DNA of 64,000 nt, from contig JABUQX010014862.1 of NCBI GenBank assembly GCA_015478945.1, positions 1 through 64,000 of the forward strand, read 5' to 3'. The translations under genes were made by a program, and so were the position numbers. The stretch is from Trachelipus rathkii. Lineage: Eukaryota; Arthropoda; Malacostraca; Isopoda; Trachelipodidae. A model generated the notes under the pieces. That model was not told where the DNA came from, made no database searches, and saw only the letters and a program-made list of their open reading frames with translations. Below are positions 1-12,125 of this stretch, in pieces (positions within the stretch are counted from its first letter, which is position 1; each line of letters begins with the position of its first letter).

Positions 1-2200
1 CTTAATGAATATAAGAGCTATTTGAAATAGAAGTGTTGTTATTCCCCTGATTATGTTGCGCAGTAACGAAATAACAAACACGAAATTACATTTAATTTTA
101 TAACGAAAATTACATACCGAAAAATAAGTGTGTTTTTAAAAGTGTTTCGCTTCGCCCAAAAAGTTTACATCAACTGTAAAAGCATATAAGATTATTTAAT
201 GATTTATTATTTCGATACGTATTTTAGATGTTTCTTTGCTAAGAAATAGTAATGGGTTGCGAACTTCACAATAATAAGTCTCGGGAATACTTTCACCGAG
301 TTTACGATTCAGCAACACCTTTAGTAGAACTCGTACCGGCGAATCTACTATCGATATCGACCTTTTTGACGAACTTATAGATCGTATTTTTTCCCCTTTA
401 TTCTTATTTTTAACCCTATATACATCTATATATTTATATTTTAAGATTTTACTTAACAAGTAATTATACTTCTTATCGAGGGAGCACTGCTGGACCGTGA
501 TTTCATTATCTAGTCTGTGATTTTCTACAACTCTAGTTAATTACAGATTATACATTATCTCATTAAACATGCACGAGAATTTGGGTAAGGAATAATCCGA
601 AATTTTTAACATTAATTTGGAAAACGCCGAGCTAAACGACTGCGGATTTAAAATTGTGTTTTTTATCAGTTTTTCTGGTATATATGTCATATACTAAAAG
701 CAACGTTACAGTACGTCGCGTTAAGGATATATATCTATACGGCAACGCCACTATGATTGGAGCGTTTTATTCGGTTCAAGTCTCGAGTTGTAATCTTTAG
801 TATAAGAAGTAAATTGACGTATCATTGTGTTATTCAATTTAATAAGATATATCTTTTCATTAGTAGTTTTTATACAACTTCGAGTTTTATTTACAGATAA
901 TGCACAGCAGTTGCAATTGTCTAAGCTTGTCGGGTGATCGTGTATTTGTTGAATATTTCTTCCCATAGGCTAATCATTTATTTGTCTACTCTATACTCAT
1001 ATACTATTGTCTTTCCCGTTATTAATGGTCGCATTGTCTTTCAATAGTCTATTATTAATATCTTTTCTTCCCTCGAGAGCGGTCTAGTTCTCGCCGCTGG
1101 TTTTCACTTCTGGGATATAATCTATGCGATCGCATATTGTCTGGTGGCGGTCCCACCCCGAGAGATGGACGGATAGTATATTTATACTATGCCAGCCACT
1201 GTATTACTTATCTTTTTTTTTATCAGTAAAGTTGTTAAAAGTGAATGGGAAAAATTTTTCATTAGGTGTACTTAAGTCTTCTTCCTCATTATTTTTTCTG
1301 TATGGAAACTATAAATAAAACTCAAATTTTACTTATTTTTAATATTTTTATCTTTACTTATTTCCAACAAAATATATTCTAGCTATTTCCATTTTTAACT
1401 CCTATATGAATTAAAAATGGAAATATATACACATAATTAATATCTATAATACCATAGCCGTAATGAAACTAAACTGTAGGTACCGAATATGTGACATCGT
1501 ATTAGGAGGAAACATGGTTATAGTGCGTACAGAATTCTGCGGTCACATTAATCAATTTCATTAATAACTATAGTCTTAATCCCAAATGTTTCCGAACCTC
1601 GAAATTAATAAATAAGTATAAATCAACTTTAACGTTGCATCACTTGCCTTCCTTTCTTCGGTTTTCGATCTTCTATTATCGTCGCCTAATGTATTTCCAT
1701 AATATAGGTAAAAATCATAAAATCAAATATCTACTATAATATATTTTAAATTTGTTAACCAGTAAATACTTTATAATAATTATATTAAATTAAAAATATT
1801 TCTTTCTAGAAATATTTACCTTTAAATTTAGTAATATATATAATTATTTAATATATCTTACTTATATATATAAGGTTTAATAATCGTTTTACCGCTATCG
1901 AAACTTTATATCTTAATATCATAATATACTAAAATAACCTTTATTGGAATAAATAATCCAATATTTATGTGGATACAAAACACCTGATACAATTGTTTAT
2001 TGGATCCTCCTCAACAAGACACTCCCACTTTTCTATGGGTAATCGGTATTGTGGCAATATTAGAACCATCACCTCGTCGTCACCTTTTTTCTCACCAGTA
2101 TACAGCTATCGGTTCTTAGGAATGCGACACATTTTCTATGGATCCCGATTGTCGCCTTAGTCGCCGTTCCTATCTGAGACATGTTAGTGCACAGTGGTAC
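1..2200. other. AT-rich DNA, no gene recognised
   Basis: I see no recognisable coding exon, RNA gene or transposon here. The short open frames, including one of 87 codons on the minus strand near 196-459, have no family motif and are broken by nearby stops. A perfect inverted repeat is listed separately at 1,385-1,424. About 1,720-1,960 is a low-complexity A/T stretch. Confidence 0.6.
1385..1424. repeat. Perfect short inverted repeat
   Basis: ATTTCCATTTTTAA at 1,385-1,398 is the exact reverse complement of 1,411-1,424, with a 12-base loop. It could form a hairpin. No run of T or other context marks it as a terminator, and the larger flanks do not clearly continue the symmetry. Confidence 0.6.
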
Positions 2201-3120
2201 GGTATAAAGGTGGGTCCTACCGGTCTCGGATAGCAGAACTTCCTCTCTGGTTTACTTTTTCTTTGTCGAGATAGACGATTAGAGTGCGTATTTGTCGCGC
2301 GGGTTGTCCGTGGGGGGGGGCGGGGATCGGGTGGAGGCGCGCCGACCGTGCCGTGGCACCACACTACCCCAACAACTTTCTTTTATTTAACGCTGCGTGC
2401 TTCTCGACGGCATCGATCCTGTGAGCCGAATCTAGTACGGTGTTTTTTACCGCATTGGATTGTGAGTTATGGAGTCGTCCGGCGAAAAAGGATTCGATTC
2501 AGAAACCAGACTTGTGTACGCCATATGCATGAAAAGAAGAAACAGGCCGCAGGTTGGGGGTCTCAGGCTTTTTGACCGGCTATATGGGGCGGGGTAAGTT
2601 TGGGGAGTGGTTGTGTGAGTACACGTGTTGCATTAGCTCACAGATTAAGGAGAGAAAGGAGGTAATCTTCTGCCACTAGGAGGGTCTCGTTGCCTTTATT
2701 GGCCGTGAGCTGATTTGGGTGCGAGAGAGATGCTAAGCTTGTAGCTTCATAAGAGTTTACTGGGAATTCGGTTGCTCCGGCCCAGTGCTGGCGCGGAGAG
2801 GTATTCCATTTTACAATTCGTCAAACGAGATGTGCTGCTCTATTGGGTCTCGGATCATGAGTCATATATGATGTCTATCCAGAGGGACAATAGCCGTCAT
2901 AAACCTGGGTTTGTAGATCTCTTAGGGGTTCCGATCAGACCACTTGAGCCAATGAATCAGGCGCTGCGATGAGGAGCGCTACAGCGTGGACAGGTCTCGT
3001 CGGTCGCCAGCCGCCTCGGGTCGTCACAGTTCCCTCCAGGATCGCGGCGCCGGAAGACTCCCGGCTCGTGCGGTGCGCGCAGCGGCGGAAGTTGAAGTGT
3101 ATCGAGGAATATTGATTCTT
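2200..3120. other. GC-rich island without recognised gene
   Basis: Base composition changes sharply. The G-rich run near 2,312-2,330 and the CpG-rich stretch 2,970-3,090 stand out from the AT-rich surroundings. Frames of 60-90 codons exist on both strands, for example 2,348-2,575 and 2,772-2,972, but none shows a motif I recognise. It may be the promoter or 5' end of an unseen gene, or a fragment of a GC-richer repeat. I cannot decide from sequence alone. Confidence 0.4.
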
Positions 3121-4830
3121 TATGTTTCCGAGTCTGTAGTTTCGCCTATGGTTAGGCAATCGTACTCTCCATACCATTATACAATAACCGTTTTCTTTTA
3201 TTGTTTTATCCACTTCATTTTATCTCCGGTTCTGATACGCTACACCTCACAGTGACTGTCCCTCGCCCCTGCATCTTACATTCTTATTTGATCTTACCTG
3301 CACTTGTACCATATGCGTCTCTTTTGGTCACTCCCTCACTCAGAAGATAATCAATAACTTCTTTATCCCCATTCACACTTACTGGCAATCGAGATTGAGT
3401 TTAATTCCGTTCATCTCTCTCCTGACATTTCCGGTCCTTAGTCATCTTCAGGTACCCGTTACCGTTCCGATACCGGGCAGGCCCCCGTCACCTTGCTAGT
3501 CGTTCTCTTCTTGATCAGGCCCTGGTCTTTAATCCCCCTGTTACTTATTCGTACTTAATCCTTGTTCCTTTCCCCAGACTATTTACCTCACGTACGTTTG
3601 TAATACTAATACGCCAGCGGACCAGTTCTCTCCGTCACCCGTTTTCTTATTTACTTGCTACTCACTTACTGAATAATCCTCGCCATCACTTTACAACCAT
3701 GCTTCCGCGAGCGCTCAACCTGACCTCGTTCACAGGCCTCGTTACACCGCTTATCTCACACCTGACAGGTTGTACCTCGTGTATGGAGTCCACATTGCGC
3801 GCGTTTTTATCCCGGTTATCCACCTTGTCCATGGCACATGTCTTTTTCCATTCCCCTAGGTCACTCTTTACCCATTTCCCCTACTCCTCCGTATACGCTC
3901 TGGGGTAAGCCTGACCACAGTCCACACTGTTCCTCTGTCAAGCTACCTCTCACCTACGTCCCTTCGCCCTCACACCCACCCAGTCAAACCGCACGCCTCT
4001 CTTCCGCGTAAGTCCTACCATCTGAATCTCAGTAAGGGCCACATACCACGCCACTTTGTGTTTTATCACTATTTCGTTTCATTGGCACGTGTCCAATTCA
4101 CGCAATACCAACCATATAATCGCAATTACAATCATAACTTTTTTTCTATTGATTCTTCATCGAACTACCTGATGGCCCATCGGACAGTTCGGGTTGGTCG
4201 CCCCCTTCTCTCTTCTCTCTCAACATCACTCTCTACTTGATGTACTAGTACTCGTCATAACTACTCTTCCGCTGCCTCACCCCCTTTTGGGTACTAGTTT
4301 TGCTTCACCAGCCTCCTTTGCTACTCCCAAGATCCAGTAACCCTCAATGCTCGTTATTCCTGCTTCTCCTGTCTCTGGCTTCATTAGGCAATCGACATCT
4401 TCGGTGTTATCTCCTAGATTACCACTTTCTAGATCACGTAATATAAAGCATCCAGAGTTGCATCCATGCGTACAGCTGCCTGTATACGAGTTGTCTTGTG
4501 TTTCTTTTCGAGCATGACGTAAATCTTTGTCAACAAATGTTCGACTGTGCACTTCTCCGTAGCATGGAAACGGACCCCAACTCGTGGGGTAATCCACACT
4601 ACGTTGTCGTAACATCGAGGTTAATACGTCCTGACTGAAGCCGACGTCTCTTCTCATTTCATCTTCTAAACGTTCCCCTCTGATAAGAAATCTTTCAACT
4701 CAACTGCTCGCAAATCCTTGGAATAACTGAACGCTTCATATAACAGTACGTATGGACGACAACTAGGCTATGCGATCCATTGATGAATCCATCGCACCAT
4801 AGATTTAATTAGACCTCTTGCCAGACTCTG
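3120..4830. other. C/T-rich block, possible antisense repeat
   Basis: The plus strand is strongly pyrimidine-biased from about 3,240 to 4,320. This resembles the antisense of the purine-rich LINE copies elsewhere in this window. I looked on the minus strand for the RT YADD and GFRPG boxes and the C-terminal RGRPxxRW box and did not find convincing matches. The longest frame is 4,277-4,657 on the minus strand (126 codons, several cysteines), of unknown identity. Confidence 0.35.
4277..4657 (-). CDS. Unassigned 126-codon open frame
   Basis: This is one of the two longest uninterrupted frames outside the kinase exon. The predicted peptide is hydrophilic, with a cysteine cluster near residues 62-70 (CTHGCNSGC) and an acidic, glycine-rich second half. 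I see no signal peptide, membrane segment or known domain. There is no good splice or promoter context, and the surrounding C/T-rich block looks repetitive, so it may be an unexpressed fragment of a mobile element or a chance frame. Confidence 0.15.
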   Translation of the reverse strand: MRRDVGFSQDVLTSMLRQRSVDYPTSWGPFPCYGEVHSRTFVDKDLRHARKETQDNSYTGSCTHGCNSGCFILRDLESGNLGDNTEDVDCLMKPETGEAGITSIEGYWILGVAKEAGEAKLVPKRG

Positions 4831-4979
4831 GAGCTATTTAAATTACGCGGTTCGAGGGTATTTGAAAACGTTTAGAAATAAAAGATAGAAACAAACAAGA
4901 AGTGAGAAATTCTAGGGTAAATAAGCGAAAGGGTCCTTGTGTAAGAATCCGACAAATCCTGAGTGTATAGATGGAAATA

Positions 4980-7172
4980 AAGGTCAGTTTGGATAGTATG
5001 GGGGACGCATAACTCGAGTACAAAATAACTGTAGACAAGTACGAAAAACTTTCTAAACTGAAAGGAATCGTATGCCGTAACCAAAACCCTTTGACAAATG
5101 AGATTCTTTCTTTCAAACAATATTAAGATAATAAACAAAAAATACACGCACGAACGAACATATCAGCTCAAAGGGTATATATCTCGTTGAATATCACTAA
5201 CAAAGCGTACATAGGGGTTATAAAAACTTTTTTCATAGTTGTAATAACAGTATCTCAAACGAACATTAATAAAATAAATATTATAATTTAGTTTTTAAAA
5301 TATATTTGAAATCTACATCTAATCAGATAGAATTAGCTTCTGTATAATTGAGGCAAGTTTATGCTTTCATCCAGAGATTCACACCCCATCCGAAGGATTA
5401 TATCATAATTAACTTTTCTTGCCACTAACTATATTTTTCTGCACATTTCAGTTCAACAAGCATCACTCCTCCCGCAGCGGAATAACCCGATTATCACATG
5501 GATGATAGTTATAGGATTTATCTATAGTATACTGCATTATAACGGAATCATATGTTCAGTCGTAAATATGTAATGTGACACCATGAGCTATAAGTAATTA
5601 AGGTCCTCATGTGAGGACAACTTTCAAGATGAAGACTTAGATTCGTTTTCATGTTAAAAAGAGCTTGTATATTCGCAGATGTCTGAACGTGAAAACTATA
5701 CACTTACGCCATGAATGGATATTTTAATTTAATTCCTATGTTATCTGTATCAATATTTTTAAATTTATCAGATGCAGTGAAAGCTCAACATCTATTTCTA
5801 TTATAGGTAAGCTTACTCTGATTTTATCAAGAGAGAGTCACAGATGGAATCTTTTATAATTTTTCTTTTATCTCAATGCTTCGAGGCTTTTTCCGAAATA
5901 TTGTAAGATTTCTTCAATCTGATATTGATTAAAGTATATTTTTTTGCACTCTTTCTCAATTTAATATTCTAATTATATCTGCCTCTCATGTCTGTTCGAT
6001 TAAATGTAAATGAACAATGGTGGTATTACAAAGAACGAAGAGGATGTCTGTAGAAGCATAAAGAGAGGTATCATATAATCCATTACAATGTCTTACAGAC
6101 GAAATTCGTATGTATAAACAACTCTTATAGGTATTGAATTCTTTTCTTTAAACAAAATAAGAAGTAAACAAAATAACAGACGTAGAATGAACATGTATTC
6201 AAAAAAGGGTATTATTATCTCAGTGAGTTGTAGCGAGCTTGTGTGTTGTTTGTTTGATGTTGTTTTCTTTATTTGTTATTTGTATTGTTGTTGTTGCTGA
6301 TAGAGTAAGGTTCCTAGATGTTTGTTATTCTAACTTCGTATATTTATCAATTGATTAATATATATATATCAACGAATATAATCTAGCGTAATAAGGTTTC
6401 CACATCAATAAACTAACATGATGTAACATGAATAAGAAAATAATGTACATAGACAAACTACCACAAGACCATTAGCCAATAATAACTGTTCTTATCATAA
6501 AGTATACTTCCAAAAAGTAAGTAATTAACATTTAATGAAAAGTACCTAACACCACGTTTTTTTCAGCTGTCTCACATATCAATACTATTTTTATTTTTAG
6601 CTATTTTTTAGACTAAACCCTCCTTTAGAAATCTCTAAACATGAAAAATGAATTTATGCTGTTAACATTTACATAGTGGCATACTTATATCAAATTTATT
6701 AACGACTGGTAAATATTGGCAATGGTATATACAGAGGTGATTGACAGCAAGTAGTAGACTTGGGAGCTGATATATATATATTCTCTACTTCGATGGTGTA
6801 GGTCATAATCATGATAGCATATTAAATGGCAATATATAACTCATTTATCTCAACAAAAACTTAACCCTAAGCACGTTTTTAAGACATGCATCGTAGTTAG
6901 ATACAAAGATAATTATATTAAGAAAACTATCATTTCTCTACTAATCATTATTTTATTCACCATTGAACTAGCAGTAAATATTATAAATACTAAACCTTTA
7001 GATGTACGAATAAAACAGTCATATCCATTACAAAAGATCTAAGCACATCATATATTACAAGATTGTTTCCGAGAGAAACTCAGGGGGGATGCACCCATGA
7101 AGGGTGTGAGTCTGCAGGAGAGTCACTCAACGAAGGGGTGTACCGGCTTGGCTCGTCACGAGGCTGAGGCCT
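4980..7172 (+). repeat. Left arm of ~4.3 kb palindrome
   Basis: This arm pairs in reverse complement with 7,173-9,340. Anchors seen directly: 5,065-5,074 with 9,163-9,172; 5,103-5,116 with 9,123-9,136; 5,148-5,164 with 9,074-9,090; 5,675-5,688 with 8,577-8,590; 6,301-6,315 with 8,004-8,018; 6,421-6,432 with 7,891-7,902; and 6,718-6,770 with 7,541-7,594. The midpoint drifts only from about 7,119 to 7,172 along the arm, as expected for one continuous inverted duplication with small indels. By eye, identity is roughly 70-80% where alignable. The outer edge near 4,980 is approximate. Confidence 0.8.
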
Positions 7173-7279
7173 TACCGGACTCCTTCGATAGGTAACGGCT
7201 CCGTTACAACTACCTTCGTGATCACCTCGGCAGACTCACACCTTACATGGGCGCATTTCCCCCTGAGCTTTTCTCTCGG
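7069..7279. repeat. GC-rich hairpin at palindrome apex
   Basis: CCGAGAGAAACTCAGGGGG begins at 7,069 and its near-complement ends at 7,279. The arms 7,069-7,115 and 7,230-7,279 pair almost throughout, and pairing continues inward with mismatches to about 7,172, so little or no spacer remains. This stretch is much more GC-rich than the arms outside it. Alone it would look like a fold-back MITE. In context it is the innermost part of the larger palindrome. No target-site duplication was convincing. Confidence 0.75.
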
Positions 7280-9340
7280 AATGTTATGTGTTGCTTTAGA
7301 AAACATTTATGGAAAACTGTTTATTCGTAAGTTAGGTAATTATGTTAAATATACTACTACTAATACTAGAAATTAACAATGACTTGTTAGAGAAATGATG
7401 AGTTTATTTGTAAAGATATTATAGTGTTATGACGATGAGTGTTAGAAAGTGAGCTGTAGGTTAAGTTTTGTTGAGTAATGTTAGAGTTTCTTAACTTTTG
7501 CCTTGAAGTTGATACACAGTATCGAGTACATAACTGATTTGATATATAATCAGCTCCTAGTAAATTGTGTCAATCATTCTGTATAATCCTTGCCATAGCC
7601 ATAAGTTGTATTATATAAATAAATATAGTATTGATCATGATAAATAATTATAATTATTTTCATGTTTCATGTTGAATTTTTCTGAAAGAGGGGGTGTCTT
7701 AAAAGAGATAAGCTTAAAATAAAAATTAGTATTGTATATTACAAACATGCTTGAAAAACGTGTGACTAGGTTACGTTTTTTGCATGTAATGTTATTTACT
7801 ATAATGGGCAAGTATGTACTTGTTAATTGATAACAGTTATTCGATAGCTTAAGGTAGTCAGTATTGTCGTTGTACATATATTTTCTTTAGTTCATGTTAC
7901 ATCCTGTTTAGCTTATTGATTGGAAACTTAATTATCTAGGTATATACGTTGATCTACTAGATAATCTAAGCAATGTTGTGATAATGAAGTTGAAATATAA
8001 CACAGGAACCTTACTCTAAACAACAACATTATAAACTCAGCCACAGGCGCTTTACCAAAATGAGCAACTCGAAATATATACTTTTTTGTAACTGTATGTT
8101 CATTCGTAGTCGATTCTTTTTACTTTCTTCTGATTGTAAAAAGAATCTCATCTACATAATGGTGTTTATACATACGAATTTTATGTCATAAGACATTTCG
8201 CACTGTTGATATATAGACTCTCGTTCTGCTCTACAGACGCTCTTTACAAGGATTTTGTAATACTCAAACGATTGTGTATTACCATTTTTGTAAACGAATG
8301 AGAGCAATATATTTTTGATGATTCCAATTGAGGTCAAGAATATACTTAATATATCAGTGAAGAATCTTCAATATTATCGACATAGAAGCATTGGAATAAA
8401 GCTGAGTAATGGTTATCATGGACACGATATCTTGATGAAATCATAGTACCAGTTGAGCGCCTATAATAGAATAGAAGTTGTTTCTCTGCATCTATAATTT
8501 AAAGTGGGAGAGTGTAAGCAACTATTGGAAAGCCTAATGAGACTTTCAATTCATGCTACGTGAATAGGTTTTCACTGTTCAGACATCTGCTAATATAACG
8601 CTTTGTATAAACATGAAAAACGACTTAAATTCTCATCTTAAAGTTTGCCATACTCGAGGAATTAATTCATATAGCTCATGGATGTAATCCCAGATGATTA
8701 AATGATACATACTGATTCCGTATATGAGTATCAGAATCTAATAATATAGCAGGATTACTATACTTCTCGCTGCGGAGCAGAGTGGTGCTGTTGTAATCGA
8801 ATATGAGAAAAATAGTTTTGTGCAGATTGTATTTAGACTTACATCCTATTCGATGGTGTTGACTCTGAGAAACATATAGAACTAGTGCTAATTATAAGAA
8901 TCTATGTCATGAGCGAATTATGAGTTATATATTTAAAAACTTATATTATGTAATTATTATTTATTTTAAGGTTTCTTTTAATGAATCTATATAGTTTATA
9001 CTACTTGAAAATGGTTTAAAGACCCACCTAACCTTGTACTTGTTGTTGTCTAACGAGATATATACTTTTGAGCGATATGTTCGTTCGTGGCTTTTGTATT
9101 CTTGTTAATATTTCTTGATTGGTTGAAAGAAAGAATCCTCATTGCTATAAGGGTGTTTACGCCATACGATTCTTTCAGTAGGAATTTCGTTAGTATTGTG
9201 ATGTCATCTCCAAATCTCTACACTGTATGTTGAATATTTCACAGACTTCGTTTATTCCCAGCAATGTGTCATTTATCTAACGTCACGAGATACGATTACT
9301 ATTCTGTATTCTGCTAGAAGGTTCAAATAATAGACTTTAT
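7173..9340 (-). repeat. Right arm of ~4.3 kb palindrome
   Basis: This is the reverse-complement partner of 4,980-7,172, with the anchor pairs given there. Beyond about 9,300 the symmetry fades, and 9,340-9,550 has only scattered similarity to 4,830-4,980. The frames in this arm (for example 7,635-7,877 and 8,152-8,337) have no motif, are not kept in the opposite arm, and are not called as genes. A perfect local hairpin (GATTCTTTTTAC at 8,112-8,123 with 8,136-8,147) lies inside. Confidence 0.8.
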
Positions 9341-11463
9341 TCGTGTGTGTGTGATGATTATAGATTTGATCGATATCGTGTGCATGCTAAGATAAAGGAT
9401 ATGTTATCAATGATGATATAGTGAATATCTATCAGAGTGATGTGAGAGTGATAAGAATAGATTTGCTTCTCATATGTGACGTGATAAAACCTTGTGTAGC
9501 ATATTGGAAACCCCCATCGATTTGTGTGACTTCCCATGCGTGTGATAAGTTACAGTTAGAAAATCTAAATATTACAAGATGCTTTTAAAATAAAACGACA
9601 TAAAATCAATTAAAGATTGATACTTGAGACTTAATACTTTCAAGATTAGTTATATATTTAACACGAAACTATGCGTTCCCTATATGCAGTATATTACAGG
9701 GAGTGCTTATAATATCAGTTATGATAGATTTACTTTTCTCTGTGTGAGAGAATGAGTGCTGTTGATCGACGAAAAATGGTTTAGTGCAGCTGAAGGCATT
9801 AATACTTACATTGTCAGAGGTGGTTTCATCTTTAGCGAGATATATCTGGTACAACTTGATCATGTCGCGGATATATGATGTACATATATTTAAAATAAAT
9901 TTATAATTTTTTGTATTTAATGTTTTTATGCCTTTATATAACACTCTTTTCAATGAATATTATTGTAAAAAAATGAAAATATTTTTTATGTTCCTCTTGA
10001 TGTTCGTATTATTGACTAATGCGTAGAGGCTTTATTGTCTGTTGTTGGTGCTAAGTCGTTATGTTCTTTTTAGCTTATCCCAGAGAGGAAACTCTTTCTG
10101 TTTACCAATAGGTATATGCTGTTAGTGAGGTTATGGTAAATTTTTAAATAACTTATATTAACTAGTAAATGTTAATAACATTGTCATGTTGGAGATTTGG
10201 TTGATAAAGTTGAATTGAATATGTTTTTGTGAGTCCTTTTAGGTATAATTACGTTGATAGTGTGGATCTTGTTGTGTAATCTCAGTTTGTATTCTGCTTA
10301 AGAATATGTAGGTTGTCAGTTGTATATTATATTTTAGTTCATGTTACTCATTATCTCTATTAATAGGAAACTTATTACGTTTAGAAACTTTACGTATCTG
10401 TGTATAAGATAAATATCACTCAAGTAGTAGTGAGTATCGTTTTTGTTAATATTATGCTAAGTTAATGTAAAATACATTGTTTATAGTTGGAACCTGGATC
10501 ATTGTGAATAAGTTACTTTTACGTGTTAAATTGTGTGTGTTACGAAGAATAGGAACTATTGTTAGTAACAGTTTATTCTGTGTATATATAAACTATCCAT
10601 TTTATTTGTGCCATAAATTGAGCTAATAAGCTTATTATAGCGAAAACTTTGTTACTCATATATTGGTTTGTTTGTATATTTTGAATTTGATTTTTAATTA
10701 TAGTGTTACTTAAGCAAAATGAAAATGTTTTGACCTTAATCAATAAGATCAATAGATCACAGATGGTCTAGAGGGAGGTTGCTGGATGGTGGTTGATTTA
10801 GTGATTTACTGTTTAGGGATGTAAATAAGTAATTTGTATTTATAACTAAAAAGTGTAATGAATTTTATTTGTTTTTATTTATTATTTTATTTTTATTTTT
10901 GAGTTTGAAACCATTATTTTGAAATCTACAGCTCGAAACATATATTAAGGACTTAATATTGTATATTATCACTAATATCTTAATAAGCTAGGCCACGCAC
11001 CGGAGCAGCAGTCGCTGTCTTCTACCTCATCGCTTGTCTCCCTGTATTTCCAAAGTTACCTATACATCTGGTATAGTTATTGAACATCCAGGAAAGCACT
11101 GTATGTTTTTTGTTGCACTTGTAGCTGTTTTTAGTCGACCAGAGCTTATGGGGGGTCCATAGAAACCAGTACTATTATAACATTCATATTCGAGTTATAC
11201 GACATCCATAAACTTATAAGCATAGAACATGTTTTATAAGCGAACTATTAATAGCCATGTGGCCCGCACGTTGCGGATCCACAAGACACTGATTCCTATC
11301 TACTTTTCTAGAATCACTCTGCAACTTCACAAATTTTAGCTTCTACGTCAATTTTAATGTTGAAGGGGGTGGCCCTTCGGGAGACCAGCTGGAGTAATTT
11401 CGTAACAATAGTTTTATATAACATCTACTCTCAATTTACGTAGATAACGAAAAATATAAAGCT
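9340..11463. other. AT-rich DNA, no gene recognised
   Basis: Nothing coding is recognised. About 10,310-10,400 resembles 7,865-7,960 in the right palindrome arm in direct orientation, sharing TTTTAGTTCATGTTAC and then a GGAAACTTA block, so a further partial copy of that repeat may be present. The plus strand is T/G-rich from about 9,950 to 10,900. A more GC-balanced stretch at 10,990-11,400 has no open frame worth naming. Confidence 0.5.
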
Positions 11464-11612
11464 CGAGTCGGAGGCCGGTCGGTGGCCTAGGCGACGGACC
11501 CCCTGAGCTACGTCGGCAGTTAAAACGTGGAAGAACGGATCTACACGCCGGAAGCCAGACGTCGTTGAAAAAAAATAAAAAGAACAAAAGAACAAAAAAT
11601 TAGAAAAATAAT
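11464..11612 (+). mobile_element. Possible tRNA-derived SINE
   Basis: A GC-rich head at 11,464-11,560 contains GGTCGGTGGCCTAGGCGACG, which resembles the A-box region (TGGCCTAG) of tRNA-derived SINE heads. It is followed directly by an A-rich tail at 11,562-11,612. That order of head then A-rich tail is typical of SINEs. A clean B box (GGTTCGANTCC) is not visible and no target-site duplication was found, so this is tentative. Confidence 0.35.
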
Positions 11613-11930
11613 AACAAGGATTTCATACTATAAGAATTTATCGAGTAATAATAATAAATATATAAATTGTGATAATTGACAGCCCATCACCCCCCTACAC
11701 CACAAACCCAGTGATGCTCTCTCTCTCTATCCACCGACCCGATGAACATGGCGATATTAGACGTTAGCTTAATATCGGTATTGCGAGAAAAGGGTTAACC
11801 GAGGCGGGTACGTACAGGGGTGACCTCCTATATACAGTACAGACTGAATTTCCACGGATTGTCCCTTATATAATAATTATATTATTATATATCCATAACT
11901 TTTTGAGAAAAGGTGGTAGAGCTCAAACAT
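11613..11930. other. Short unassigned spacer
   Basis: Mixed-composition sequence with a short CT run near 11,719-11,730. I see no coding or repeat signature. Confidence 0.5.
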
Positions 11931-11939
11931 AAATAACTA

Positions 11940-12051
11940 CTGAGTATTATATATATATTATATATAATATATAACTTATAATTATTTTATTAGAAATTAT
12001 ATGCTAATATATATATATATATTATATGATAATATATATATTCTCTTATTA

Positions 12052-12096
<45 letters not shown>

Positions 12097-12125
12097 TAAT
12101 AGTATATTATACTTATATATAAAAT
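11940..12125. repeat. (AT)n array
   Basis: Degenerate AT dinucleotide repeat with an almost pure stretch at about 12,057-12,090. It is the first of many such arrays in the window. Confidence 0.85.

Noticed and set aside
2060..2110. GDDEV reading on the minus strand as an RT catalytic box
   Set aside because: No other RT motif lies at the expected spacing and the flanking residues do not fit.
7069..7279. Sequencing adapter left at the palindrome apex
   Set aside because: The GC-rich apex does not resemble the SMRTbell hairpin adapter (ATCTCTCTC...GAGAGAGAT), so no adapter remnant supports the artefact reading directly. The artefact remains possible without one.
10240..10700. Full third copy of the palindrome arm
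   Set aside because: Only about 90 bases near 10,310-10,400 match. The neighbouring landmarks of the arm are absent.
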